A stretch of DNA of 10,185 nucleotides. It comes from an uncultured Pseudomonadota bacterium (GTDB lineage: Bacteria; Pseudomonadota; Alphaproteobacteria; Rs-D84). The position numbers were made by a program, and so were the translations under genes. This document shows positions 1-7,336 of the stretch, one piece after another; positions within the stretch are counted from its first letter, which is position 1; each line of letters begins with the position of its first letter. The stretch covers positions 1 to 10,185 of the forward strand of contig CAMOXB010000018.1 of assembly GCA_946628805.1 (NCBI GenBank), given 5' to 3'. The notes beneath the pieces are model-generated. The model was not told the DNA's origin, ran no database searches, and was given only the letters and a program-made list of their open reading frames with translations.

Positions 1-200
<200 letters not shown>

Positions 201-215
201 TATAGGGGTTGTAAA

Positions 216-2534
216 ATGAAATGGTCAATTAATTGGTTAAAACAATACTTAAAGACAGAATTGTCCCCGCAAGATATCGCAGATAAATTAAATGCGATTG
301 GTCTTGAAGTCGAAGATTTATATACCCCAATTTTGCCAGTTGCTGCAAAAATTGTTGAATGTAAAGCACATGAAAATTCTGATCATTTGCATGTATTAAT
401 GGTTGATGATGGAACGGGTAATTTACGTCAGGTTGTATGTGGTGCGCCAAATGCACGTGTTGGTTTGGTGTCTGCGTTGGCATTGCCGGGTTGTAAAATT
501 GGCGATATTGTTATTGAGCCAGGAAAATTGCGTGGCGTTATGTCAAATGGTATGATGTGCAGCGCAAAAGAACTTGGTATTGGTGATGATCACAGTGGTA
601 TTGTCGAATTAGATGAAACAAAAGAAATTATTGGTCAACCAATAAGTGCGCTGGCGGGATCTTCATCTGCGATATTTGAAACATCAATCACACCAAATCG
701 TCCGGATTATTTGTCGGTACGTGGAATTGCGCTGGATTTAAGTGCGGCGGGTGCTGGTGAATTTATTGATGAAAAAATTGATGAATTAAAGCCTGTAAAG
801 GGAACACGCAAGGTTAATTTGATTGCAAATGATGCATGTCCAACATATCGCTTTTGTGAAATTCACAATATAAAAATGGCGTCATCAGATAAAACAATTC
901 AATCGTGTTTGTTATCTGCGGGTATAAATCCGAAAAATGCGGCGATTGATGCAACGAATTATATTTGCTATGATTTGGCACAGCCAATGCATTGTTTTGA
1001 CAGCGATGAAATTGTTGGCGATATAACCGTTCGTATGGCAAAAAATGGTGAAAAATTTACAGACCTTTTTGGAAACGAACACGAATTATGCGATAAAGGT
1101 TTGGTTATAACCGACGATGCCGGTATATTGGCACTGGCGGGGGTTGTTGGCGGTATGCGCGCATCAACGACAAATGAAACCAAGAATATCATTTTGGAAT
1201 CTGCATATTTTAATCCTGTGTCTGTTCGTAAATCTGCGAAAAGACATGGTGTATCAACGGATTCATCATATCGTTATGAACGCGGTATTGATCCAGATGG
1301 AACATTAAAAGCATTATCAAAAGCTGCACATATTATAATTGATGCATGTGGTGGTGAAATTGTTAATGTTGATGTTGCCGGTCGTACATCTTATACCCCA
1401 GAACCGGTTGTTTATAATCCAAATACTTTTGAAAAGAAAACAGGTATTAAGTTGGATGACAAGACACAAATGGAAATTTTGAAAAAATTACATTTTGATG
1501 TGAAATCTGATGGTGAAAATTGGATTGTTACACCAACATCACAACGTGTCGATATTGTTATCCCAGAAAACATTGTTTCTGAATTAATTCGTATTTATGG
1601 TTATGAAAAAATCGGATTAAAAGATTTGCCACAAAATACAATCAAAGCAATTCATAATGAAATGAATTTGGATTTGAAACAAAAATTGGCAAATCGTGGA
1701 TTAAATGAAAGTGCTTCGTTTGGTTTTGGTAATTCAAAAACGGAAAGCATTTTATTTGATAAACCAATTATAAAAATTGCGAATCCTATTGTTGTTGATA
1801 TGGATACAATGCGCAATAATTTGCTGGAAAATTTATTGGTTGCGGTATCAAACAATGAAAAACGTGGTTTTTCAAATTTGAATATGTTTGAAATTGGCAC
1901 GGTATTTGACGGTGAAAACCCAGGCGAACAACATACATCACTTTGTATAATTCGTTGTGGCGAAACATCACAAAAACATTGGCAAAAACGCAACCGCAAT
2001 GTTGACGTGTTTGACGTCAAATCTGATCTGGTATCATTATTGGGTGCACAGAAATATACAATCGATTCAACAAATCCACCACTTTGGGCACATCCATATG
2101 TTTATGGAAAAATTGTCCAAGGCAAACGTGTCTTGGGTGAATTTGGTCAATTGCATCCAAATATCGCAAAACAATTGCATATAAAAACAAAAGTCTTTGT
2201 TGCGATTGTTGAAAATATTGATAATTTGCCAAAGAATCCAAAATATGCAAAAACACCAATCACAGACTTTATGCCGATAACGCGTGATTTTGCGTTTGTT
2301 GTTGATTCAAAATTTGCATCTGAAAAAATGATTGCAACGGCAATCGCATCAGATTCATCAATTGCAAATGCGGTTATATTTGATTCGTTTGATATGGGTG
2401 ATGGTCAAAAATCAATCGCATTTACAATTACAATTTATCCGGATCACAATATGGATGAAAATGAATTAGCAAAAATCCAAGACAATGTGATTAAAAATAT
2501 AGAAAGTAAATGTGGCGCAAAATTGCGTGCATAA
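216..2534 (+). CDS. pheT: Phenylalanyl-tRNA synthetase beta subunit
   Basis: PheRS beta binds tRNA and edits mischarged Tyr-tRNA-Phe as partner of PheS. At 772 residues it is close to the family length of about 790. Domains in order: N-terminal segment and EMAP/OB-type tRNA-binding domain (about 40-150, with SNGMMCSAKELGIG), B3/4 editing domain (about 205-375, with AAIDATNY, ALAGVVGG and SSYRYERGIDP), B5 domain (about 395-465, ending SELIRIYGYEKI), a catalytic-like core without catalytic residues, and a C-terminal ferredoxin-fold anticodon-binding domain (about 684-772, FMPITRDFAFVV). The start ATG is supported by AGGGG at 204-208, seven bases upstream. Translation is probably coupled to pheS. 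The stop TAA runs directly into a terminator hairpin. The B3/4 region is somewhat diverged from better-known homologues, but no key block is missing. Confidence 0.97.
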   Translation: MKWSINWLKQYLKTELSPQDIADKLNAIGLEVEDLYTPILPVAAKIVECKAHENSDHLHVLMVDDGTGNLRQVVCGAPNARVGLVSALALPGCKIGDIVIEPGKLRGVMSNGMMCSAKELGIGDDHSGIVELDETKEIIGQPISALAGSSSAIFETSITPNRPDYLSVRGIALDLSAAGAGEFIDEKIDELKPVKGTRKVNLIANDACPTYRFCEIHNIKMASSDKTIQSCLLSAGINPKNAAIDATNYICYDLAQPMHCFDSDEIVGDITVRMAKNGEKFTDLFGNEHELCDKGLVITDDAGILALAGVVGGMRASTTNETKNIILESAYFNPVSVRKSAKRHGVSTDSSYRYERGIDPDGTLKALSKAAHIIIDACGGEIVNVDVAGRTSYTPEPVVYNPNTFEKKTGIKLDDKTQMEILKKLHFDVKSDGENWIVTPTSQRVDIVIPENIVSELIRIYGYEKIGLKDLPQNTIKAIHNEMNLDLKQKLANRGLNESASFGFGNSKTESILFDKPIIKIANPIVVDMDTMRNNLLENLLVAVSNNEKRGFSNLNMFEIGTVFDGENPGEQHTSLCIIRCGETSQKHWQKRNRNVDVFDVKSDLVSLLGAQKYTIDSTNPPLWAHPYVYGKIVQGKRVLGEFGQLHPNIAKQLHIKTKVFVAIVENIDNLPKNPKYAKTPITDFMPITRDFAFVVDSKFASEKMIATAIASDSSIANAVIFDSFDMGDGQKSIAFTITIYPDHNMDENELAKIQDNVIKNIESKCGAKLRA

Positions 2535-2538
2535 AAAA

Positions 2539-2564
2539 TACCGGCATTTGCCGGTATTTTTTTT
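2539..2564. terminator. Bidirectional intrinsic terminator between convergent pheT and the 2563-2946 gene
   Basis: A perfect hairpin TACCGGC / GCCGGTA (2539-2545 with 2550-2556, loop ATTT) has eight T on its plus-strand 3' side (2557-2564) and six A on its 5' side (2533-2538). It can therefore terminate transcription in both directions. The T tract contains the stop codon of the minus-strand gene. Confidence 0.9.
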
Positions 2565-2946
2565 ATCTTTGAAAATTTAATGGGTTTGTAAAAATTAATT
2601 CATATAAATCATTGTTATGTTCACACGCGTTGATAATTGTTTGTGCGTCATTTCCATAAAATGTGATTAATCCCAGTTTTTTTGACAATACATTTACACC
2701 GCTACCTTTAACCAGTTGGTCATGATGTTCGCATCCGGGCAGATTCATTTTTGATGCATCTTCGTAATTTTCAACAAACCACTTGTTATAAAAAATTTCT
2801 ATTCCTGGCAAAGAATATTTATACTGCATTACAGTGGAAACACCAAATGGTTGATATTTTGTGTTTCTTGTAACAAGACAATCAATGTTTCTGTTTGTTA
2901 TCATAAAAAGTATTTGTTCTTTGATTTTATCGTGATTAGTGAACAT
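2563..2946 (-). CDS. Hypothetical protein, 127 residues, second gene of a two-gene minus-strand operon
   Basis: I do not recognise this family. The protein has 127 residues, no signal peptide and no membrane segment; it looks cytoplasmic and mixed alpha/beta. It has four scattered Cys residues, one of them in the stretch LPGCEHHDQL, but no spacing that I can assign to a metal site. The gene is real on several grounds: it lies 19 bases after the stop of the upstream minus-strand gene, ends inside a bidirectional terminator, and fills an otherwise empty stretch. The start codon has only a weak purine stretch upstream (AAAGA), so coupling to the upstream gene is plausible. Function is unknown. 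Confidence 0.7.
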   Translation of the reverse strand: MFTNHDKIKEQILFMITNRNIDCLVTRNTKYQPFGVSTVMQYKYSLPGIEIFYNKWFVENYEDASKMNLPGCEHHDQLVKGSGVNVLSKKLGLITFYGNDAQTIINACEHNNDLYELIFTNPLNFQR

Positions 2947-2965
2947 TTGTTTAATCTTTAGCGTT

Positions 2966-3352
2966 TTATTTTGTATGATCTAAGCCAAATCGTAATTTGA
3001 ATTGTTGTGCTTTGCGTTGTTCTCTTTCTAATCTTCGTTCAAGGCGTAATTTTTGTTCAATTTTTGCCTGTTCATCGATTTGTGCTTTCAAACGTTTTTT
3101 ACATGCGTCATCAATAAATTTTGCATCTTCTGGATTACTGAAAGTCAGATATTTTTTAGAATTTCCAGAATTATCAATAATTCGAACACATGTTGCATTT
3201 TTATTTTTACTATATTGAATCATTATGAATGTCTTGCCTTCGCCAACAATATACATTGCGCCTTCATCGGATTGGTTTGGTGTTGATTCAATTGTGCTAG
3301 ACAAAATAATATTTACAAATTCACCACGTTTTTTGTTTATTTCGTATTCCAT
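2966..3352 (-). CDS. Hypothetical protein, 128 residues, with C-terminal charged coiled coil
   Basis: Family not recognised. Residues 1-75 look like a small beta-rich domain (MYIVGEGKTFIMIQYSKN and ATCVRIIDNSG are alternating strands). Residues 80-122 are a highly charged helix rich in Lys, Arg, Glu and Gln (ARG-rich part RLERRLEREQRKAQQ), a likely coiled coil or nucleic-acid-contacting tail. There is no signal peptide. The start is well supported: GAGGA lies five bases before the ATG on the minus strand (plus positions 3358-3362), and a promoter lies about 30 bases further upstream. It heads a probable operon with the 2563-2946 gene. Function unknown. Confidence 0.75.
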   Translation of the reverse strand: MEYEINKKRGEFVNIILSSTIESTPNQSDEGAMYIVGEGKTFIMIQYSKNKNATCVRIIDNSGNSKKYLTFSNPEDAKFIDDACKKRLKAQIDEQAKIEQKLRLERRLEREQRKAQQFKLRFGLDHTK

Positions 3353-3383
3353 TTGTATCCTCGGTTTATTTATTTACATGCCT

Positions 3384-3411
3384 ATTATAAATACAAAAAT
3401 TGACAAGTCAA
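3384..3411 (-). promoter_or_regulatory. Sigma70-type promoter for the two hypothetical minus-strand genes
   Basis: On the minus strand, TTGACT (plus 3406-3411) and a perfect TATAAT (plus 3384-3389) are separated by 16 bases. Transcription would start roughly 25 bases before the GAGGA ribosome binding site of the 2966-3352 gene. The -35 box lies inside a near-palindrome, TTGAC-AA-GTCAA (3400-3411). Confidence 0.7.
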
Positions 3412-3455
3412 GCATTTTGTCAAAATATTTTATAGAAAAAATACATAACCAAAAC

Positions 3456-3484
3456 TTGATTTTTTGCCTGTTTCATTGTATATA
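3456..3484 (+). promoter_or_regulatory. Sigma70-type promoter for the ileS leader and ileS
   Basis: TTGATT (3456-3461) and TATATA (3479-3484) are separated by exactly 17 bases. The expected start of transcription, about 3491-3492, falls on or immediately before the ATG of the leader peptide, so that peptide would be read from an almost leaderless RNA. The promoter is divergent from the minus-strand promoter at 3384-3411. Confidence 0.6.
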
Positions 3485-3491
3485 TATAAAC

Positions 3492-3524
3492 ATGCAAACA
3501 AAAACAATAATTATTATTAAATAA
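3492..3524 (+). CDS. ileS leader peptide MQTKTIIIIK (attenuator peptide)
   Basis: A ten-codon reading frame, ATG CAA ACA AAA ACA ATA ATT ATT ATT AAA TAA, encodes MQTKTIIIIK with four Ile codons in a row (3507-3518). It sits between a promoter and a terminator-like hairpin, immediately before the isoleucyl-tRNA synthetase gene. Runs of codons for the regulated amino acid are the hallmark of leader peptides in ribosome-mediated attenuation (trpL, hisL and pheM are known examples), and here the amino acid matches the enzyme. No Shine-Dalgarno sequence is visible; the predicted transcription start is at the ATG, so leaderless initiation is likely. The stop TAA (3522-3524) lies eight bases before the first arm of the antiterminator. 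The peptide itself probably has no function apart from being translated. Confidence 0.8.
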   Translation: MQTKTIIIIK

Positions 3525-3573
3525 ATGGCACTGCGCTTTGGCGGTGGCTGGGGCGCGTAAGGCGCCATTTTTT
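3523..3573 (+). promoter_or_regulatory. Transcription attenuator of ileS (antiterminator / terminator pair)
   Basis: This GC-rich block stands out from its AT-rich surroundings. The terminator is GGCGC (3552-3556) with GCGCC (3562-3566), loop GTAAG, followed by A and six T (3568-3573). A competing antiterminator pairs TGCGCTTT (3532-3539) with GGGGCGCG (3550-3557), four GC pairs plus G-T pairs, and uses up the 5' arm of the terminator. A third pairing, AAATGGC (3523-3529) with GCCATTT (3564-3570), also ends at the T tract and could form when no ribosome is present. A ribosome stalled on the Ile codons would leave 3532 onwards free (antiterminator, ON). A ribosome at the stop codon 3522-3524 would cover it (terminator, OFF). 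The T tract ends only 18 bases before the ileS ATG, so transcription of ileS must pass through it. Confidence 0.75.
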
Positions 3574-3591
3574 AATGAAAAAAGGTATAAA

Positions 3592-5988
3592 ATGTCATAC
3601 AAAAAAACAGAACCAAAGGCTAATTTTTCAGAAATTGAACACAGTGTTTTAAATTTCTGGCGCGAAGACGATACATTTCATAAATCGCTGAACAAAACAA
3701 AAATGGGCGAACCATTTAATTTCTATGATGGACCACCATTTGGAAATGGCCTGCCACATTGGGGACATTTGGGTGTATCGGCAATTAAAGATATGGTTTC
3801 GCGTTATCAAACTATGCGCGGAAAACATGTTGTTCGCGAACTGGGTTGGGATTGCCACGGATTGCCTGCGGAAAATAGTGTTGAAAAAAAGCAAGGAAAA
3901 TCCGCCAAAGATATTGTCGCAAGTGACGGAATTGCTGCATTTTGTGATATGTGCCGTGCCGATGTTATGACATATACCAATGAATGGTTGCGTTATATTG
4001 AACGCATTGGTCGTTGGGTTGATGGTGGGGACGCTTTTGGTTATCGTACCATGGATAAGAATTATATGGAATCTGTGATTTGGGCATTAAAACAATTATA
4101 TGAACGTGGTTTGCTTTATAAAGATTTCAAGGTTAATCCGTTCGATTGGAAACTGGGCACAGTTTTATCAAACAGTGAAGCGTCCAGTGAATACCAAGAT
4201 ATCGTTGATGATACAGTGACAGTTTGGTTTGAATTAGAAAATGGCGACCGTGCAATTGCATGGACAACAACACCATGGACATTGCCTGCGAATTCTGCAT
4301 TGGCGGTTAATCCAAATATGGAATATGTTCGTATGCGTCATAATGACGGCAATGTTTATGTTCTGGCGGCATCGCGTTTAAAAGCATATGAAAAAGTTTT
4401 CGGTGAAAGTGAAAATCTTGGCACCATATTGGGTAAAGATTTGGTTGGTATTCATTACAAACCAATATTTAATTATTATGAAAATTCTGACGCCCTGCTT
4501 CATCAAATAATCGCGGCAGATTATGTAAGTGATGGCGACGGAACCGGTATTGTTCATATTGCCCCGGCATTTGGCGAAGATGACTATTTGGCAGCCAAGG
4601 CAGTTGATGCAAAATTCCCGGTTATTTTGAACGTTGATGATTATGGTAATTTTGATTCGACGGTTAAAGATTGGGCGGGTATGAATATTTTCGAAGCCAA
4701 TCCGTTAATTATCGATTGGTTAAAGGCTAACGGTATCTTGGTCAAAAAAGACCAACATAAACACAGTTATCCTTTTGGTCCGCGCAGTCATGAAAAATTA
4801 ATCTATCGTGCAACAGATGCATGGTATATTGATGTTCCAAAAATTCGTGACCGCTTGGTTGAAATAACGTCAACGCAAACAACATGGACATCAGCAGGCA
4901 ATCGTTTTATGGCGTGGATTGAAAATGCACGACCATGGGGTATTTCACGAAATCGATTCTGGGGTGTGCCATTACCAATCTGGGAACGGGACGGCGAATA
5001 TAAAATATTTGGTTCAATCAAAGAATTAGAAGATTTCTTTGGTGTTCAAATCAATGATTTGCATCGCCCAACACTGGATGCGTTAGAAAAAGACGGTTGG
5101 CATCGTATTGCTGACGTTTTAGATTGTTGGTTTGAATCTGGTTCAATGCCATTTGCACAATTGCATTATCCATTTGAAAACACCGATAAATTTGAAAAGA
5201 ATTTCCCAGCCGATTATATTATCGAAGGTCAAGATCAAACACGTGGTTGGTTTTATTCGTTAATGGTTATGGCTGTTGCGTTGTTTGATAAACCGGCATT
5301 TAAAACAGTGTCTGCAAACGGTATGATTTTGGACGAACAAAAAAGAAAGTTTTCAAAATCATTACATAACTTTGTTGACCCAAGTGAACAAATCGAAAAA
5401 TACGGCGCAGACGCAATACGTCTTTTTATCCAGGGCAGCAATTTTATGAAAGCCGAAGGCGTTGGTGTTGATAAAGAAGGTGCGGTATTTAACGATACAA
5501 TTAAAACAATATTAACACCACTTTGGAACGCGTATCATTTCTTTACACTTTATGCGAATGCGGGCAATATCACGGTTGAAAATGAACCAAGTTCGGATAA
5601 TTTGTTGGATAAATATATCCTGGCTGAATTAAACGAATTGATAAAAACAACGACATCTGCATTGGATGAATACAAACCAGATATCGCAGTCAAAGAATTT
5701 GTTCGATTCCTTGATATATTAAATAACTGGTACATACGTCGTAATCGCGACAGATTCTGGGATGAAGATGTAAGTGCGTTTGAAACATTGCATTATGTGT
5801 TGAAAACATTTGCTAAATGTTTGGCGCCGTTTGCACCATTTATATCGGAAAATATATACAAAAATTTAACTGGCGCAGAATCTGTTCATTTGACCGATTG
5901 GCCAATTGCAGGCGCCACAGATACAAAAATACTGGACGATATGCGTCGTGTTCAAATGATTGTATCAACCGGAAAACAATTGCGTTAA
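3592..5988 (+). CDS. ileS: Isoleucyl-tRNA synthetase, type 2 (eukaryote-like); first 798 codons, up to an in-frame TAA
   Basis: IleRS charges tRNA-Ile in the cytoplasm. The start is ATG 3592, with AAAAAGG ending six bases upstream; upstream in-frame codons lie inside the attenuator. Visible blocks: HIGH motif as GLPHWGHLG (HWGH at 56-59), WDCHGLPAEN, CP1 editing domain with AWTTTPWTLPAN and GTGIVHIAPAFGEDDY, the GQDQTRGWFYSLM block, and the KMSKS loop as KFSKS (586-590), followed by the anticodon-binding helical domain. The GPPFxxGLPHxGH form marks the eukaryote-like type 2 enzymes, a group known for low mupirocin sensitivity. The reading frame stops at TAA 5986-5988 (codon 799), but the same frame continues with matching IleRS sequence to 6627. 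The intact protein would have about 1011 residues, so about 213 are cut off. The gene is preceded by an Ile-codon attenuator and followed by overlapping nth. Confidence 0.93.
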   Translation: MSYKKTEPKANFSEIEHSVLNFWREDDTFHKSLNKTKMGEPFNFYDGPPFGNGLPHWGHLGVSAIKDMVSRYQTMRGKHVVRELGWDCHGLPAENSVEKKQGKSAKDIVASDGIAAFCDMCRADVMTYTNEWLRYIERIGRWVDGGDAFGYRTMDKNYMESVIWALKQLYERGLLYKDFKVNPFDWKLGTVLSNSEASSEYQDIVDDTVTVWFELENGDRAIAWTTTPWTLPANSALAVNPNMEYVRMRHNDGNVYVLAASRLKAYEKVFGESENLGTILGKDLVGIHYKPIFNYYENSDALLHQIIAADYVSDGDGTGIVHIAPAFGEDDYLAAKAVDAKFPVILNVDDYGNFDSTVKDWAGMNIFEANPLIIDWLKANGILVKKDQHKHSYPFGPRSHEKLIYRATDAWYIDVPKIRDRLVEITSTQTTWTSAGNRFMAWIENARPWGISRNRFWGVPLPIWERDGEYKIFGSIKELEDFFGVQINDLHRPTLDALEKDGWHRIADVLDCWFESGSMPFAQLHYPFENTDKFEKNFPADYIIEGQDQTRGWFYSLMVMAVALFDKPAFKTVSANGMILDEQKRKFSKSLHNFVDPSEQIEKYGADAIRLFIQGSNFMKAEGVGVDKEGAVFNDTIKTILTPLWNAYHFFTLYANAGNITVENEPSSDNLLDKYILAELNELIKTTTSALDEYKPDIAVKEFVRFLDILNNWYIRRNRDRFWDEDVSAFETLHYVLKTFAKCLAPFAPFISENIYKNLTGAESVHLTDWPIAGATDTKILDDMRRVQMIVSTGKQLR

Positions 5989-5997
5989 CAATATAAA

Positions 5998-6627
5998 TTG
6001 CGCAACCGTTTGCCATTGGCGGATGCAACAATCGCCGGCGTTGAAATGTCTGATTATGCCGATATTATTGCGGATGAATTAAATGTTAAAAATGTTAAAT
6101 TCGTCGATGATATTAAATCGGTGGCTGATTCATTTGTATATTTAATCACACCAAAAATCGGCGCACGCCTGGGTGGTGCATTGAAAGATATTATTCCATC
6201 TGTAAAACGTGGCGAATACACAATCGAAAACGATAAATTGATTGTTGGCGAATATGTATTAAACGGTGATGAATTTGAAAATCGTTTAACCGTCAAAGAT
6301 GGTGTAAGCGGTGCGGCATTACCAGATAACACCGCGGTCGTTGTTTTGAATACAGAAATCAACAGCGAATTGATTGCAGAGGGCCTTGTTAACGATGCAC
6401 TTCGTTTTATCCAAGATTCGCGCAAAGCGGCGGGTTTAGATGTTTCGGACAGAATAAAATTGATATACAGCGCCGATATCGCTTTACATAACGCAATCGA
6501 ATCGCACAAAAAGCGCATAATGCATGACGCATTAATTGTTGAAATGGAAATGGGCGATGCCAATCAATTCGAAAAACAAATCGAAGATTACAATTTCGCA
6601 ATCAATATTGAAAAAGTAAATGGCTAA
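5998..6627 (+). CDS. ileS: C-terminal part of isoleucyl-tRNA synthetase, in frame after the internal stop
   Basis: These codons continue the ileS frame exactly, after LR-TAA-QYKLRNRLPLAD, which matches the family's 'LR...K.RQPL' block at the end of the anticodon-binding domain. Then comes the long C-terminal extension typical of type 2 IleRS, with no further stop until TAA 6625-6627. Codon use and sequence look fully maintained, so any break is recent, erroneous or bypassed. Independent translation is poorly supported: possible starts are TTG 5998 or ATG 6045, and neither has a Shine-Dalgarno sequence. The true extent of this part begins at 5989. It may be a readthrough product, the dead 3' end of a damaged gene, or the normal C-terminus with a sequencing error at 5986. 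The end overlaps nth by 8 bases. Confidence 0.7.
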   Translation: MRNRLPLADATIAGVEMSDYADIIADELNVKNVKFVDDIKSVADSFVYLITPKIGARLGGALKDIIPSVKRGEYTIENDKLIVGEYVLNGDEFENRLTVKDGVSGAALPDNTAVVVLNTEINSELIAEGLVNDALRFIQDSRKAAGLDVSDRIKLIYSADIALHNAIESHKKRIMHDALIVEMEMGDANQFEKQIEDYNFAINIEKVNG

Positions 6628-7294
6628 ATCGAAAATAACTCTTACACCGGATATTTATTTTGAAAATGTTCCAAAGACATTGAATATGAATATCCGGTCG
6701 GAATTATATTCCACAAATGAATTTACTTTTGCGGTGGCGGTTATTTTGTCCGCCCAGGCAACCGATAAAAAAGTAAACGAAGTCACGCCTGAACTTTTTC
6801 GTATTGCGCCAACGCCGGATAAAATGTTGGAATTGGGTATTGATAAATTAAAAGAACATATTCGTGTGATTTCATTCTTTAATAACAAGGCGGCCAGTAT
6901 TATGAAACTGGCAACGCAATTACACGGCGAAAACAGCGACGATATTCATTATAAATTTCCACAAAAATATCATAATCGCGCGGAATTAATGAAACTGGGT
7001 GGAATTGGGCAAAAGACCGCAAATGTTGTTATGAATGTTTTGTGGAACGCCCCAAATATCGGTGTTGATACACATGTTTTCCGTAATGCGCATCGGTATG
7101 GATGGGTTGGTGATAGTGAAAATACCCCCGAAAAAGTCGAAGCAAAATTAATCGAAATAATCCCACAAAAATATCATGCGATTGTAAATCATGTAATGGT
7201 TTTACATGGTCGTTATACCTGTAAAGCCTTGCGTCCCGATTGCACCAATTGCCCAGTGAATAAATGGTGTAATGCGAAAGATAAAAGAATATAA
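6620..7294 (+). CDS. nth: Endonuclease III (DNA glycosylase / AP lyase)
   Basis: Endonuclease III removes oxidised pyrimidines from DNA and cleaves the abasic strand (base excision repair). The 224 residues are close to the family's usual 210-220. Seen in order: LSAQATDKKVNE helix (43-54), helix-hairpin-helix LMKLGGIGQKTANVV (123-137) with catalytic Lys132, VDTHVFR with catalytic Asp150, and a C-terminal 4Fe-4S ligand set CKALRPDCTNCPVNKWC (201-217) with the exact C-x6-C-x2-C-x5-C spacing. All key residues are present. The start ATG overlaps the last 8 bases of ileS in another frame, suggesting translational coupling and one transcript with ileS. If the ileS TAA is real, coupling may be reduced. 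No terminator hairpin follows directly after its TAA. Confidence 0.96.
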   Translation: MAKSKITLTPDIYFENVPKTLNMNIRSELYSTNEFTFAVAVILSAQATDKKVNEVTPELFRIAPTPDKMLELGIDKLKEHIRVISFFNNKAASIMKLATQLHGENSDDIHYKFPQKYHNRAELMKLGGIGQKTANVVMNVLWNAPNIGVDTHVFRNAHRYGWVGDSENTPEKVEAKLIEIIPQKYHAIVNHVMVLHGRYTCKALRPDCTNCPVNKWCNAKDKRI

Positions 7295-7302
7295 ATCTGG
7301 GC

Positions 7303-7331
7303 TTGCATTTTTATACCTTATAATTTAGTAT
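7303..7331 (+). promoter_or_regulatory. Possible promoter of the secreted-protein operon leader
   Basis: TTGCAT (7303-7308) and TAGTAT (7326-7331) are 17 bases apart, so RNA would start at about 7338, just at the first hairpin of the leader. A perfect TATAAT also occurs at 7319-7324 but has no good -35 at 16-18 bases. Matches to consensus are modest, so this call is tentative. Confidence 0.35.
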
Positions 7332-7336
7332 TTATT

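Noticed and set aside
3525..3560. Second short frame MALRFGGGWGA directly after the Ile leader peptide
   Set aside because: It has no ribosome binding site and no Ile codons, and it is made up of the GC-rich arms of the attenuator, so it is best explained as a by-product of the hairpins. Coupled re-initiation at TAA-ATG cannot be excluded.
5341..5355. KFSKS in place of KMSKS in IleRS as a defect
   Set aside because: The second position of this motif varies in functional enzymes; both Lys and the Ser residues are kept.
3592..6627. Frameshift or in-frame duplication as the cause of the ileS break
   Set aside because: The frame before and after the stop is the same. AATTGCG does recur 18 bases apart (5978 and 5996), but removing 18 bases would delete residues that the family normally has, so a point change in one codon is simpler.
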